Source: Erysipelotrichaceae bacterium (GTDB lineage Bacteria > Bacillota_I > Bacilli_A > Erysipelotrichales > Erysipelotrichaceae). Taken from it: a stretch of DNA of 10,279 nt. The DNA is taken from assembly GCA_003520745.1 (NCBI GenBank), contig DOUE01000017.1, forward strand, positions 131,479-141,757, in the 5' to 3' direction. The translations under genes and the position numbers were made by a program. Below the pieces are notes generated by a model. That model worked only from the letters and a program-made list of their open reading frames with translations, made no database searches and was not told where the DNA came from. Shown here piece by piece: positions 1 to 7,653 of the stretch; the stretch's first letter is position 1; every line of letters starts with the position of its first letter.

Positions 1-734
1 CCCAATGCTTTCTCATCGATTAGCGGACCGCGCGAGGTATTGATCAGGATGACCCCGTCCTTCATCATCGAAATGCTTTCCTCGTTGATCATTTCCTTGG
101 TTTCATCGCTCAGGGGAAGATGGAGCGAAAGAATGTCGCATCGCCGGTAGAGTTCCTCCAACGAAACCTTTTCGACCATCCCGTCGATCCCTACCCTTCC
201 CCGATCATACGCCAACACCTGCATACCGAAAGCGTTGGCGATTTTCGTCGTCGCTTTACCGATCCGTCCATAACCCAAGACCCCGAAGGTTTTTCCGTTG
301 AGCTCCATCAAGGGGAAGTCCCAGAAAGAGAAATCCGTACTGGCGGACCATCTCCCCTTCTTCACTTCCGCGTTATGATGGCCGACATGCGATGTGATTT
401 CCAACAACAGTGCGAAAACATGCTGGGCGACCGCCTGGGTACCGTAATCGGGGACATTGGTAACGACGATGCCGCACTCTTTCGCCGCCTTGACATCGAC
501 GACGTTATATCCGGTCGCCAACACCCCGATGTATTTCGTGTTCTTGAGTTGAAGCAACGTTTCTCGGTTTAGCGGGGTCTTGTTGGTGAAAAGGATGTGG
601 GCGTCTTTCGCCCGTTCTACGATTTTCTCTTCAGGCGTCCGGTCGTAAAGAACCGGATTCCCGTATTTTTTTATGCCGTCCCAGGATAAATCCCCAGGAT
701 TCAATGTATAGGCATCCAATACCACGATGTTCAT
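1..734 (-). CDS. D-isomer-specific 2-hydroxyacid dehydrogenase (glycerate dehydrogenase-like), 3' end outside window
   Basis: Reverse-strand translation from the ATG at 734 stays open for 244 codons to the window edge, so the C-terminal quarter or so is missing (family members are about 320 residues). The family reduces 2-keto acids to D-2-hydroxyacids, or the reverse, with NAD(P)H in the cytosol. Visible features are an N-terminal substrate domain, then a Rossmann segment with GYGRIG at residues 154-159 and an acidic residue at the end of the next strand (Asp177, in AYDR), which favours NAD(H). INTSRG at 231-236 supplies the expected catalytic arginine, Arg235. The catalytic Glu and His should lie beyond the edge. 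The segment NVPDYGTQAVAQHVFALLLE resembles glycerate dehydrogenase/hydroxypyruvate reductases more than D-lactate dehydrogenases, but the exact substrate is inferred. AAAGAGG ends 8 bases before the ATG. The upstream ABC unit ends in its own terminator, so this gene is probably transcribed separately. Confidence 0.9.
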   Translation of the reverse strand, partial: MNIVVLDAYTLNPGDLSWDGIKKYGNPVLYDRTPEEKIVERAKDAHILFTNKTPLNRETLLQLKNTKYIGVLATGYNVVDVKAAKECGIVVTNVPDYGTQAVAQHVFALLLEITSHVGHHNAEVKKGRWSASTDFSFWDFPLMELNGKTFGVLGYGRIGKATTKIANAFGMQVLAYDRGRVGIDGMVEKVSLEELYRRCDILSLHLPLSDETKEMINEESISMMKDGVILINTSRGPLIDEKAL

Positions 735-753
735 GTTGAGTACCTCTTTCTTA

Positions 754-759
754 AGTATA
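754..759 (-). promoter_or_regulatory. Possible -10 box for the 2-hydroxyacid dehydrogenase gene
   Basis: TATACT on the minus strand matches the sigma-70/sigma-A -10 consensus at five of six positions and lies about 20 bases upstream of the dehydrogenase start. The hexamer 17 bases further upstream is CGGCAT, a poor -35 that falls in the 3' arm of the preceding terminator. The promoter is therefore tentative. Confidence 0.35.
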
Positions 760-769
760 TCGTTAACCC

Positions 770-793
770 AAAGAAAATGCCGTCGCCGGCATT
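770..793 (-). terminator. Rho-independent terminator of the ABC transporter unit
   Basis: On the minus strand ATGCCG, a GCGA loop and CGGCAT form a six-base-pair GC-rich hairpin (extendable by one A-T pair), followed by TTTTCTTT. The 5' arm overlaps the TAA stop of the permease gene (792-794). The short stem and interrupted T-run make it a moderate-strength candidate. Confidence 0.65.
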
Positions 794-1535
794 ATTCGAT
801 CTCCAATTCATAGTTCAAGAAATAATAGGTGGAGGCATAGAGGACGGCGATGGCGCACAATTGGATGATCACTGAAACCACGAGGTCGCCGTTTCGAAGG
901 ACATACATTCCGTTGACCAAGACCCCGGTGGGTGAAATCAGCGAGATGATCGTGTTGAAGACAAACGAGACCACGAAATAGAGGACGACCGCCATCACTT
1001 TCTTGTTTCTGCGGAAGTACCGGGTATGGACGGCCGCGCAGACGAAGGAAATCAAAAGAAGGAACTGGACAAAACTCAAGATCCAACTGATGTAGAAAAA
1101 AATCCAGTGCTCGGTCCTTAGGACGAAGCCTGCGTTCTGCATTTCATACACGAAGAATTGATAGAACTCACCGAGCATGGCTAACCCGTTTTGCGCATAA
1201 AGGATCGCTCCCAGGCAAGCGACGAACACCGCGATCGAACAGAGAAGCCAGAAAACGTTGATCAGGACTTTCGCGATGAGATAGTCATGGGTCGAAATCG
1301 GCAAGGTGAAGTCGAGTTGGGCTTGCGGGCCGAAGATCGATTTCTCGAAGGTCGAGATGATCGTGATGATCAAGAGGACGAAACAGGCGAAGAACGCCAA
1401 GGTGAAGGTCGCGACGATCGGTTCGAAATCGTCGAAGACGATCACCGAAATCGTCAACAGGGCGATCCCGAGATACAGGATGCCGAATTTGCGCGAGGTC
1501 GAGAAGAACTCGTGTTTCAAAAAGGTCATCAGCAT
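792..1535 (-). CDS. ABC-2 type transporter permease subunit
   Basis: This encodes a 247-residue, strongly hydrophobic protein with about six predicted membrane segments, roughly at residues 17-34, 40-62, 88-113, 143-168, 179-200 and 217-240. That is the usual layout of small ABC-2 permeases, which pair with a separate ATPase and usually export lipids, peptides or drugs, or sense cell-wall antibiotics. The segment FTLPISTHDYLIAKVL between TM2 and TM3 resembles the cytoplasmic 'LPxS...K' coupling region common in this superfamily. The start at 1535 is supported by GGGAGG at 1543-1548, seven bases upstream. The first seven bases overlap the end of the ATPase gene, so the two are translationally coupled and almost certainly form one transporter. 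The substrate cannot be told from sequence. Confidence 0.85.
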   Translation of the reverse strand: MLMTFLKHEFFSTSRKFGILYLGIALLTISVIVFDDFEPIVATFTLAFFACFVLLIITIISTFEKSIFGPQAQLDFTLPISTHDYLIAKVLINVFWLLCSIAVFVACLGAILYAQNGLAMLGEFYQFFVYEMQNAGFVLRTEHWIFFYISWILSFVQFLLLISFVCAAVHTRYFRRNKKVMAVVLYFVVSFVFNTIISLISPTGVLVNGMYVLRNGDLVVSVIIQLCAIAVLYASTYYFLNYELEIE

Positions 1536-2233
1536 TTGAATACCTCCCGGAAGACTTCGTCGATGGACTTGCCTTCGCGTTCGATCACGCTGTTGCGCGG
1601 TTCATGGAGAACGATCCGGCCGTTTTTGATGAAGATGACTTCATCCAGTATTTTTTCCACGTCCTGGATCAGGTGGGTGGAAATCAGCAACAGGCTTTCC
1701 GGGTTGAAGTTGGCGAGGATGGTCTGCAGGATGACGTCGCGGGCGGCCGGGTCGCCCCCGCCGATCGGTTCATCCAGAAGATAGATTTCGGCTTTGCGGC
1801 TCATCACCAAAGCCAGTTGGAACTTCTCCTTCATCCCCTTCGACATCGTCTTGATCCGCATTTTCGGACTCAGTTCGAATCGGCTCAGCAATGCCGCCAT
1901 GACATCGGTCCTGAAGTCGGGATACATATCCTTGAACAGTCGTGTCGCGTCCTTGATTTTCATCCAATCCGCGAAGTAGGGTGAATCCGGCAGATACGAA
2001 ACGATGCGTTTCGTATGGAGGTCCGGCGAGTGTCCGTTGATGGTCACCCTTCCGTCATAGTTCATCAGTAAACCGGATAAAATTTTAAGCAACGTCGTCT
2101 TCCCGCTGCCGTTGGGTCCCAATAATCCGATGATCTTGCCTTTGGGCAAGGTAAGATCGACCATTTCAAGCGCCATGGTTTTCCCGTAGTTCTTGCTTAG
2201 TCCGCGAATCGCGATGCCTTCTCCGTTTGTCAT
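1529..2233 (-). CDS. ABC transporter ATP-binding protein
   Basis: This is a 234-residue nucleotide-binding subunit that powers the adjacent permease. Counting from the chosen start, Walker A GPNGSGKT is at 39-46, a degenerate signature SKGMK at 131-135, Walker B with catalytic Glu (IYLLDEP) at 150-156, and the switch His at 187 in STHL. The SKGMK signature and the absence of an obvious Q-loop glutamine (SYLPDSPYF instead) are typical of the YtrB/EcsA/BcrA-like exporter branch. Three in-frame ATGs exist, at 2251, 2239 and 2233. I chose 2233 because AAAAGGGG lies six bases upstream, while 2251 has no Shine-Dalgarno and would sit almost at the predicted transcript start. No GntR-type regulator, often linked to such transporters, is adjacent. 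The TGA stop lies inside the permease start region. Confidence in function is high and in substrate nil. Confidence 0.9.
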   Translation of the reverse strand: MTNGEGIAIRGLSKNYGKTMALEMVDLTLPKGKIIGLLGPNGSGKTTLLKILSGLLMNYDGRVTINGHSPDLHTKRIVSYLPDSPYFADWMKIKDATRLFKDMYPDFRTDVMAALLSRFELSPKMRIKTMSKGMKEKFQLALVMSRKAEIYLLDEPIGGGDPAARDVILQTILANFNPESLLLISTHLIQDVEKILDEVIFIKNGRIVLHEPRNSVIEREGKSIDEVFREVFKC

Positions 2234-2258
2234 CGTCATCCCCCTTTTCATTAGGTTT

Positions 2259-2288
2259 AGCGTACCGAATGTTGGGGGTGGATGTCAA
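2259..2288 (-). promoter_or_regulatory. Promoter of the ABC transporter unit
   Basis: A perfect -35 hexamer TTGACA (plus-strand 2283-2288) is followed, after an 18-base spacer, by the weak -10 TACGCT (2259-2264). It begins directly after the ppdK terminator and would start transcription near 2252. This leaves a very short leader, which supports translation from the ATG at 2233. Confidence 0.55.
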
Positions 2289-2290
2289 GC

Positions 2291-2322
2291 GAAAAAGAAG
2301 ACACTTGCCGAAGCAAGTGTCT
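2291..2322 (-). terminator. Rho-independent terminator of ppdK
   Basis: A perfect ten-base-pair hairpin on the minus strand has arms AGACACTTGC and GCAAGTGTCT around a TTCG tetraloop. It is followed by TCTTTTTC and starts six bases after the ppdK stop codon. The UUCG loop and long stem predict a strong terminator. Confidence 0.92.
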
Positions 2323-2328
2323 CTGGTT

Positions 2329-4953
2329 TTACTTTTTCGCCTTCAGCGCGGCGTGGGCTGCGGCCAAACGGGCGATCGGTACTCTGAACGGCGAACAAGA
2401 CACATAGGTCAAGCCCGCGTTGTGGCAGAATTCGATCGAACTCGGATCGCCTCCGTGTTCGCCGCAGATCCCGAGTTTGATGTCCGGACGGACTTCTTTC
2501 CCGAGTTTGCAGGACAAGGTCACCAATTTGCCGACACCGTGTTGGTCAAGGCGGGCGAAGGGATCCTGTTCATAGATTTTCTTATCATAGTAGGAATTCA
2601 AGAACGCCCCGGCATCGTCGCGGCTGAACCCGAAGGTCATCTGCGTCAAGTCGTTGGTCCCGAAGGAGAAGAATTCGGCTTCTTTCGCGATTTCATCCGC
2701 CAACAAGGCGGCGCGCGGGATTTCGATCATCGTTCCGACCATGTACTTCAGGTTGACTCCGCTTTCGGCGATGAGTTGATCCGCGACACGGACGACGATG
2801 TCTTTGACATACTTCAATTCTTTGACTTCGCCGACCAGCGGGATCATGATTTCAGGAACCAGATTCCATTCCGGATGGCGTTTCGCCACGTTGATCGCGG
2901 CTTCTATGACGGCTTGCGTCTGCATTTCGGCGATTTCAGGATAGGAGACGGCCAAACGGCATCCGCGATGACCCATCATCGGGTTGAATTCATGCAGGCT
3001 GACGACGACGTTCTTCAACTCTTCGACCGGCAGGTTCATTTCCTTGGCCAACGCGACGATGTCTTCTTCGTCCGTGGGAAGGAATTCATGTAACGGAGGA
3101 TCCAAGTAACGGATGGTGACCGGGAACCCTTCCATGGCTTCATAGATGCCTTCGAAATCGCTCCGTTGCATCGGCAACAGTTTCAGCAACGCTTTGCGGC
3201 GTTGGTCTTCCGACTTGGAAACGATCATCTCGCGCATCGCCTTGATGCGGTCGGCTTCGAAGAACATATGTTCGGTACGGACAAGTCCGATCCCTTCGGC
3301 GCCGAATTCAAAAGCTTGACGTGCGTCTTTGGGGGTGTCGGCGTTGGTGCGTACTTTCAAGGTGCGGATTTCATCGGCCCATCCCATGAGTTTTCTGAAA
3401 TCGCCGGTGATCGATGCGGGGACGGTCGGGATCTTTTCGCCGTAGATGTTGCCTGAGGTTCCATCCAAGGAGAGCCAATCGCCTTCGTTGTAGACTTTTC
3501 CGCCAAGTTCGAAGGATTTGTTGCCGAACTTGAGTTCGCCGCATCCGGAAACGCAGCAGGTGCCCATGCCGCGGGCGACGACGGCGGCGTGGGAGGTCAT
3601 CCCTCCGCGGGCGGTCAAAATACCTTGTGATACGTGCATGCCTTCGATGTCTTCAGGCGAGGTTTCCAAACGGACGAGAATGACTTTCTCTCCGCGGTTC
3701 TTCCATTCGACGGCGGCTGCTGCGGTAAAGACGATGCGTCCGGAAGCGGCACCCGGGGAGGCCGGTAGCGCACGTCCGATCGGTTTGGCTTCTTTGAGTT
3801 TAACGGCGTCGAATTGTGGGTGCAACAGGGCGTCCAATTGTTTCGGATCGACCTGCAACACCGCTTTTTCCTTGGTGATCATGCCTTCTTCGACGAGGTC
3901 GACGGCGATTTTCAACGCGGCGGCCGCGGTACGTTTCCCGTTACGCGTCTGCAGCATGTACAGATTCCCGTGTTCGATCGTGAATTCCATGTCCTGCATG
4001 TCTTTATAGTGGGTTTCAAGCTTGTCGCAGATTTCGACGAATTGGTCGTAGGCGTGCGGCATGACTTCTTTCAGTTGGTCGATCGTCTTGGGCGTACGGA
4101 TCCCCGCGACGACGTCTTCACCCTGCGCGTTCATCAGGAATTCACCGTAGAGTTTCTTTTCACCGGTGGCCGGGTTGCGTGTGAACGCGACGCCGGTTCC
4201 CGAATCGTCGCCGGTGTTCCCGAAGACCATCGATTGGATGTTGACGGCGGTGCCCCAATCCGAGGGGATGTCGTTCATGCGGCGATAGTAGATCGCGCGT
4301 GCGTTGTTCCAGGAACGGAAAACCGCTTTGACCGCTTCGATGAGTTGGTCCTTGGGGTCCGACGGGAAATCGCTGTTCTTGTGTTCACGATAATAGGCTT
4401 TGAAACGGCGGACCATTTCTTTCAAATCGTCGGCGGTGAAATCGGTATCCTGCTTGATGCCTTTTTCTTCCTTCATTTCATCGATGATGACTTCGAAGTT
4501 GTGCTTGGGCAGCTCCATGACGACATCGGAGAACATCTGGATGAAACGGCGGTAGGAATCATAGGCGAAACGAGGGTTGTTCGCGAGTTTCGCGAAGCCT
4601 TCGACGACCACGTCGTTCAAACCGAGATTCAGGATGGTGTCCATCATCCCCGGCATGGATGCGCGGGATCCGGAACGGACGGAAACCAACAACGGATTGT
4701 CGGGGTTCCCGAATTGTTTGCCGGTCAATTCTTCCAATTTCGCCAAATAACTGAAGATTTCAGCCTTGATATCGTCGGCGATCGTTTCTTTGTCCTCATA
4801 GTAACGGGAACATGCTTCCGTCGTGACGACGAATCCTTGTGGGACGGGCATTCCGAGATTGGTCATCTCGGCCAGGTTGGCACCCTTGCCTCCCAAAAGA
4901 TTACGCATGCTTCCATTACCTTCGGAGAATGTGTATACGTATTTCGTGCTCAT
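2329..4953 (-). CDS. ppdK: Pyruvate, phosphate dikinase
   Basis: This cytosolic enzyme reversibly interconverts ATP + phosphate + pyruvate and AMP + PPi + phosphoenolpyruvate. It acts in PPi-dependent glycolysis or in PEP regeneration. The 874-residue length is the full family length. The N-terminal ATP-grasp domain starts with the conserved GGKGANLAEM region (21-30) and contains SVRSGSRASMPGMMDT (91-106). The phosphohistidine domain carries GGMTSHAA with catalytic His455 and the neighbouring Thr453, which regulatory kinases modify in some organisms. The C-terminal PEP/pyruvate barrel has GTNDLTQ and the catalytic CGEHGGDP with Cys near 830. All key residues are present, so the enzyme should be active. 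AGGAGG at 4958-4963 precedes the ATG. The gene appears monocistronic, with its own -10 box, a cre-like site and a strong terminator. No ppdK regulatory protein gene is in view. Confidence 0.98.
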   Translation of the reverse strand: MSTKYVYTFSEGNGSMRNLLGGKGANLAEMTNLGMPVPQGFVVTTEACSRYYEDKETIADDIKAEIFSYLAKLEELTGKQFGNPDNPLLVSVRSGSRASMPGMMDTILNLGLNDVVVEGFAKLANNPRFAYDSYRRFIQMFSDVVMELPKHNFEVIIDEMKEEKGIKQDTDFTADDLKEMVRRFKAYYREHKNSDFPSDPKDQLIEAVKAVFRSWNNARAIYYRRMNDIPSDWGTAVNIQSMVFGNTGDDSGTGVAFTRNPATGEKKLYGEFLMNAQGEDVVAGIRTPKTIDQLKEVMPHAYDQFVEICDKLETHYKDMQDMEFTIEHGNLYMLQTRNGKRTAAAALKIAVDLVEEGMITKEKAVLQVDPKQLDALLHPQFDAVKLKEAKPIGRALPASPGAASGRIVFTAAAAVEWKNRGEKVILVRLETSPEDIEGMHVSQGILTARGGMTSHAAVVARGMGTCCVSGCGELKFGNKSFELGGKVYNEGDWLSLDGTSGNIYGEKIPTVPASITGDFRKLMGWADEIRTLKVRTNADTPKDARQAFEFGAEGIGLVRTEHMFFEADRIKAMREMIVSKSEDQRRKALLKLLPMQRSDFEGIYEAMEGFPVTIRYLDPPLHEFLPTDEEDIVALAKEMNLPVEELKNVVVSLHEFNPMMGHRGCRLAVSYPEIAEMQTQAVIEAAINVAKRHPEWNLVPEIMIPLVGEVKELKYVKDIVVRVADQLIAESGVNLKYMVGTMIEIPRAALLADEIAKEAEFFSFGTNDLTQMTFGFSRDDAGAFLNSYYDKKIYEQDPFARLDQHGVGKLVTLSCKLGKEVRPDIKLGICGEHGGDPSSIEFCHNAGLTYVSCSPFRVPIARLAAAHAALKAKK

Positions 4954-4975
4954 TTTTCCTCCTTCGGCTTATGCC

Positions 4976-4990
4976 ATATAACGCTTACAT
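4976..4990 (-). promoter_or_regulatory. Candidate cre (CcpA operator) at the ppdK start point
   Basis: The minus-strand sequence ATGTAAGCGTTATAT fits the relaxed Bacillus cre consensus WTGNAANCGNWNNCW at every fixed position except the penultimate C. It overlaps the last bases of the ppdK -10 box and the predicted transcription start, where bound CcpA would be expected to repress. This is a pattern match only; no CcpA gene is in the window. Confidence 0.4.
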
Positions 4991-4994
4991 TATA
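4989..4994 (-). promoter_or_regulatory. -10 box of the ppdK promoter
   Basis: A perfect TATAAT on the minus strand lies about 35 bases upstream of the ppdK start. The region 16-18 bases upstream has only a weak -35 (TGGCTT or neighbours) and overlaps the U-tract and stem of the valS terminator. The promoter may therefore depend on an activator or on the T-rich spacer. A five-base inverted repeat (TAGCG ... CGCTA, plus-strand 4993-5009) spans the upstream half of the -10 and the spacer; it could be an operator or chance. Confidence 0.6.
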
Positions 4995-5008
4995 GCGAAA
5001 AAAGCGCT

Positions 5009-5040
5009 AAAAAGCCACAGGAAACACGTCCCTGTGGCTC
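5009..5040 (-). terminator. Rho-independent terminator of the GNAT-valS unit
   Basis: On the minus strand AGCCACAGG and CCTGTGGCT form a perfect nine-base-pair stem (plus-strand 5031-5039 and 5013-5021) with a nine-base loop, followed by a run of five Ts. It begins about 15 bases after the valS stop codon and ends just before the ppdK promoter. Confidence 0.88.
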
Positions 5041-5054
5041 TCAATTTTCACGCT

Positions 5055-7649
5055 TTAGCGCAATGTTTGTAGTTTTTGCGCCGTCATTTCGTGTTGGCGA
5101 CGATACTCGGCCAGTTTTTGACGCTCTTCTTCGATTTTTTGCGCCGGGGCTTTCAGTACGAAGCGTTCATTCGCCAACATACCTTCGCAACGCAGGATTT
5201 CGTTGTCCAGTTTCGCAAGTTCGTTTTCAAGGCGTTTGATCTCGACGTCGAGGTCGACCAACTCGCTCATCTTGACGCTGAAGCTACCGCCGCGTATCGG
5301 ACGAAGCAAGGTCTCCCCTTCGATTTTATGGATCAAAGTTGTTTTAACCATTTTCTCCAGGATGAGTTGCTGGAAGAGGTCGACCGTTTTCCCATCGTCG
5401 AGATTGAGTACGATGTTGAGGGGGGATGCCGGCTTGAGGTTGTATTCCGTCCGCAAAGTGCGGATTTCGCCGATCAGCGAAATCAACAGTTCGACTTGGT
5501 CCAAGGCCGTCGCGTCTTGTCTTTCGATCGTACTAGGCCAAGAAGTGACGCAGAGCGCCCCCTCTTCCAACGCCCCGTAGATCGCTTCACTGACGAAGGG
5601 CATGAACGGGTGCAACATCTTGAGGATTCCGATCAGAACGGTCTTGAGGGTCGTACGGGTCGCCTGGACGATGCCGTGGTCGCTGCTGTTGAGCCCGGAC
5701 TTCGCCAATTCGATATACCAGGAACAGAAGTCGTCCCAGACGAAGGAATAGAGATGGTTGCCGGCCAAAGCGAAGTCGTATTTCTCCATCGCCGCACCGA
5801 CTTCGCCCAACGTCGCGTTGAAGCGTTGGATGATCCACAGGTCGATCGGTGAAAGGTCGCAATGTCTCAGGTCTTCCGATTGAAAATCTTCCGGCAGGTT
5901 CATCAGGACGAAACGGGACGCGTTCCAGATCTTGTTGATGAAGTTCCAGGAGGCTTCGACTTTTTCCTGGGAGTAGCGCAAATCCTGGCCCGGGGCGGAG
6001 TTGGTGCAAAGGAAGAAACGCAGGGCATCGGCCCCGTATTGGTCGATCACATCCATCGGGTCGACGCCGTTGCCCAGGGATTTGCTCATCTTGCGACCTT
6101 CGCTGTCGCGGATCAGACCATGGATGACCAAATCGTTGAAGGGGACGCTCTTTGTGAAGTGACGGGCTTGGAACGCCATGCGCGCCGCCCAGAAGAAGAT
6201 GATGTCGTAGCCGGTGACCAAAACGGAAGTCGGGTAATAGCGTTGGAAGTCTTCGGTTTCCTGGGGCCATCCCAAGGTGCTAAACGGCCACAAGGCGCTG
6301 GAGAACCAGGTATCCAGGACATCTTCGTCCTGATGCCAGTTTTCGATGTCTTGGGGCGGGTTCATGTCGCAGTGGATCTTGTCTTGTGTGTTGTGGTACC
6401 AGACCGGGATGCGGTGCCCCCACCATAACTGACGGGAGATGCACCAGTCTTCGATGTTTTCCATCCAGCGTTCAAAGACGTTCTCGAAACGCTGCGGGAT
6501 GAAACGGATGGGGTCTTCGCCCCGTTGCGCATCCAAGACATCCTGCGCCAAGGGTTTCATCTTGACGAACCATTGTTTGGATAAATACGGCTCGACGATG
6601 ACGTCGGTCCGTTCGCTGTGTCCGACCTGATGGATGTGGGTTTCGATCTTGACGGTGTTGCCTTCTTCGCTGATTCGTTGAGTCAAAGCTTTGCGACAGA
6701 CGAAGCGGTCCATGCCTTCGAATTCCCCTGCCCGCTCGTTCATCGTCCCGTCGGGGTTCATACAGACGATCATTTCCAGTTGGTGTTTGATCGCAAGCGC
6801 GTAGTCGTTGGGGTCGTGGGCCGGCGTACATTTCATGGCGCCCGTACCGAATTCGATGTCGATGTAATCGTCGACCAAGATCGGCAGGATTTCATGGTTG
6901 GCCGGGTTTTCCACATGCATGCCGTGGATGTGCTTGTATTTCTCGTCTTCCGGATGGACGACGACGCAAACGTCCCCGAACATCGTTTCGGGACGCGTGG
7001 TCGACACGCTGATGAATTCGCCGGTCTCGACGACTTTATAGCGGAAGGTATAGAAACTGCCTTCGACTTCCTTGTGGATGACCTCGATGTTGGAGAGGGC
7101 GGTTTGGGCGAGCGGATCCCAGTTGATGATCCGTTTTCCTTGATAGATCAAGCCTTCGTTGTAGAGCTGGACGAAGACTTTCTTGACCGCTTCGCTGAGT
7201 CCTTCGTCCAGCGTGAAGCGTTCGCGTGAATAATCCAGCGATAGGCCGAGTTTCGCCCATTGTTGACGGATATGACCGGCGTATTCCTCTTTCCACTCCC
7301 AGGCTTTTTCAAGGAACTTCTCACGGCCAAGGTCATAGCGCGAGATGCCTTGTTCACGCAACCTCGCATCGACTTTGGCTTGCGTCGCGATCCCCGCATG
7401 GTCCATGCCCGACAACCAAAGCATGTCGTAGCCTTGAAGTCGTTTATAACGCGAGATGATGTCTTGCAGGGTGGTGTCCCAGGCATGCCCTAAATGGAGT
7501 TTACCGGTGACGTTGGGTGGCGGGATCACGATGGTGAACGGCGGCTTGCTTTTATCCCCGGCGGTGAAATATCCGGCTTCGACCCAATGGTCGTAAACGC
7601 CGGTTTCAACGTCGTGATGGTTGTATTTGGTATCCAGTGTTTTTTTCAT
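5055..7649 (-). CDS. valS: Valyl-tRNA synthetase
   Basis: This class Ia cytosolic synthetase charges tRNA-Val with valine and hydrolyses mischarged threonine. From the chosen start the protein is 864 residues, normal for bacterial ValRS. The HIGH motif appears as HLGH at 52-55 after PPPNVTG. The CP1 editing domain contains STTRPETMFGD (216-226) and TPAHDPND (275-282), the KMSKS loop is at 520-524, an anticodon-binding helical domain follows, and the last 65 or so residues form the charged coiled-coil tail typical of ValRS. An in-frame ATG lies 18 codons upstream at 7703, but that stretch overlaps the end of the GNAT gene in another frame. MKKTLDTKYNHH at 7649 looks like the authentic N terminus and has an AAAGAGAG purine tract about 8 bases upstream. 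Only four bases separate it from the GNAT stop, so both genes share the T-box leader at 8229-8438. Confidence 0.98.
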   Translation of the reverse strand: MKKTLDTKYNHHDVETGVYDHWVEAGYFTAGDKSKPPFTIVIPPPNVTGKLHLGHAWDTTLQDIISRYKRLQGYDMLWLSGMDHAGIATQAKVDARLREQGISRYDLGREKFLEKAWEWKEEYAGHIRQQWAKLGLSLDYSRERFTLDEGLSEAVKKVFVQLYNEGLIYQGKRIINWDPLAQTALSNIEVIHKEVEGSFYTFRYKVVETGEFISVSTTRPETMFGDVCVVVHPEDEKYKHIHGMHVENPANHEILPILVDDYIDIEFGTGAMKCTPAHDPNDYALAIKHQLEMIVCMNPDGTMNERAGEFEGMDRFVCRKALTQRISEEGNTVKIETHIHQVGHSERTDVIVEPYLSKQWFVKMKPLAQDVLDAQRGEDPIRFIPQRFENVFERWMENIEDWCISRQLWWGHRIPVWYHNTQDKIHCDMNPPQDIENWHQDEDVLDTWFSSALWPFSTLGWPQETEDFQRYYPTSVLVTGYDIIFFWAARMAFQARHFTKSVPFNDLVIHGLIRDSEGRKMSKSLGNGVDPMDVIDQYGADALRFFLCTNSAPGQDLRYSQEKVEASWNFINKIWNASRFVLMNLPEDFQSEDLRHCDLSPIDLWIIQRFNATLGEVGAAMEKYDFALAGNHLYSFVWDDFCSWYIELAKSGLNSSDHGIVQATRTTLKTVLIGILKMLHPFMPFVSEAIYGALEEGALCVTSWPSTIERQDATALDQVELLISLIGEIRTLRTEYNLKPASPLNIVLNLDDGKTVDLFQQLILEKMVKTTLIHKIEGETLLRPIRGGSFSVKMSELVDLDVEIKRLENELAKLDNEILRCEGMLANERFVLKAPAQKIEEERQKLAEYRRQHEMTAQKLQTLR

Positions 7650-7653
7650 AATG

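Noticed and set aside
120..572. A 150-codon plus-strand frame near the left edge
   Set aside because: The opposite strand encodes the 2-hydroxyacid dehydrogenase with NAD-binding and catalytic motifs, so this frame is a shadow.
1191..1784. A 197-codon plus-strand frame with highly charged Asp/Glu/Arg-rich translation
   Set aside because: It lies opposite the overlapping ABC ATPase and permease genes, both of which show clear motifs. The charged composition is simply the complement of hydrophobic codons.
2291..2322. The ppdK hairpin as a mobile-element end or attachment site
   Set aside because: Its ten-base-pair stem with UUCG loop and T-run directly after a stop codon is fully explained as an intrinsic terminator, and no transposase or matching second copy is present.
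2227..3093. A 288-codon plus-strand open frame opposite the 3' end of ppdK
   Set aside because: It is a shadow of ppdK: it runs through the ppdK terminator and the ABC promoter, has no ribosome binding site or domain, and shows a composition typical of antisense translation.
3814..4995. A 393-codon open frame on the plus strand, antisense to ppdK
   Set aside because: It lies wholly opposite a well-conserved ppdK with all catalytic residues. It resembles the long antisense frames expected from GC-rich third positions, and its translation shows no recognisable domain.
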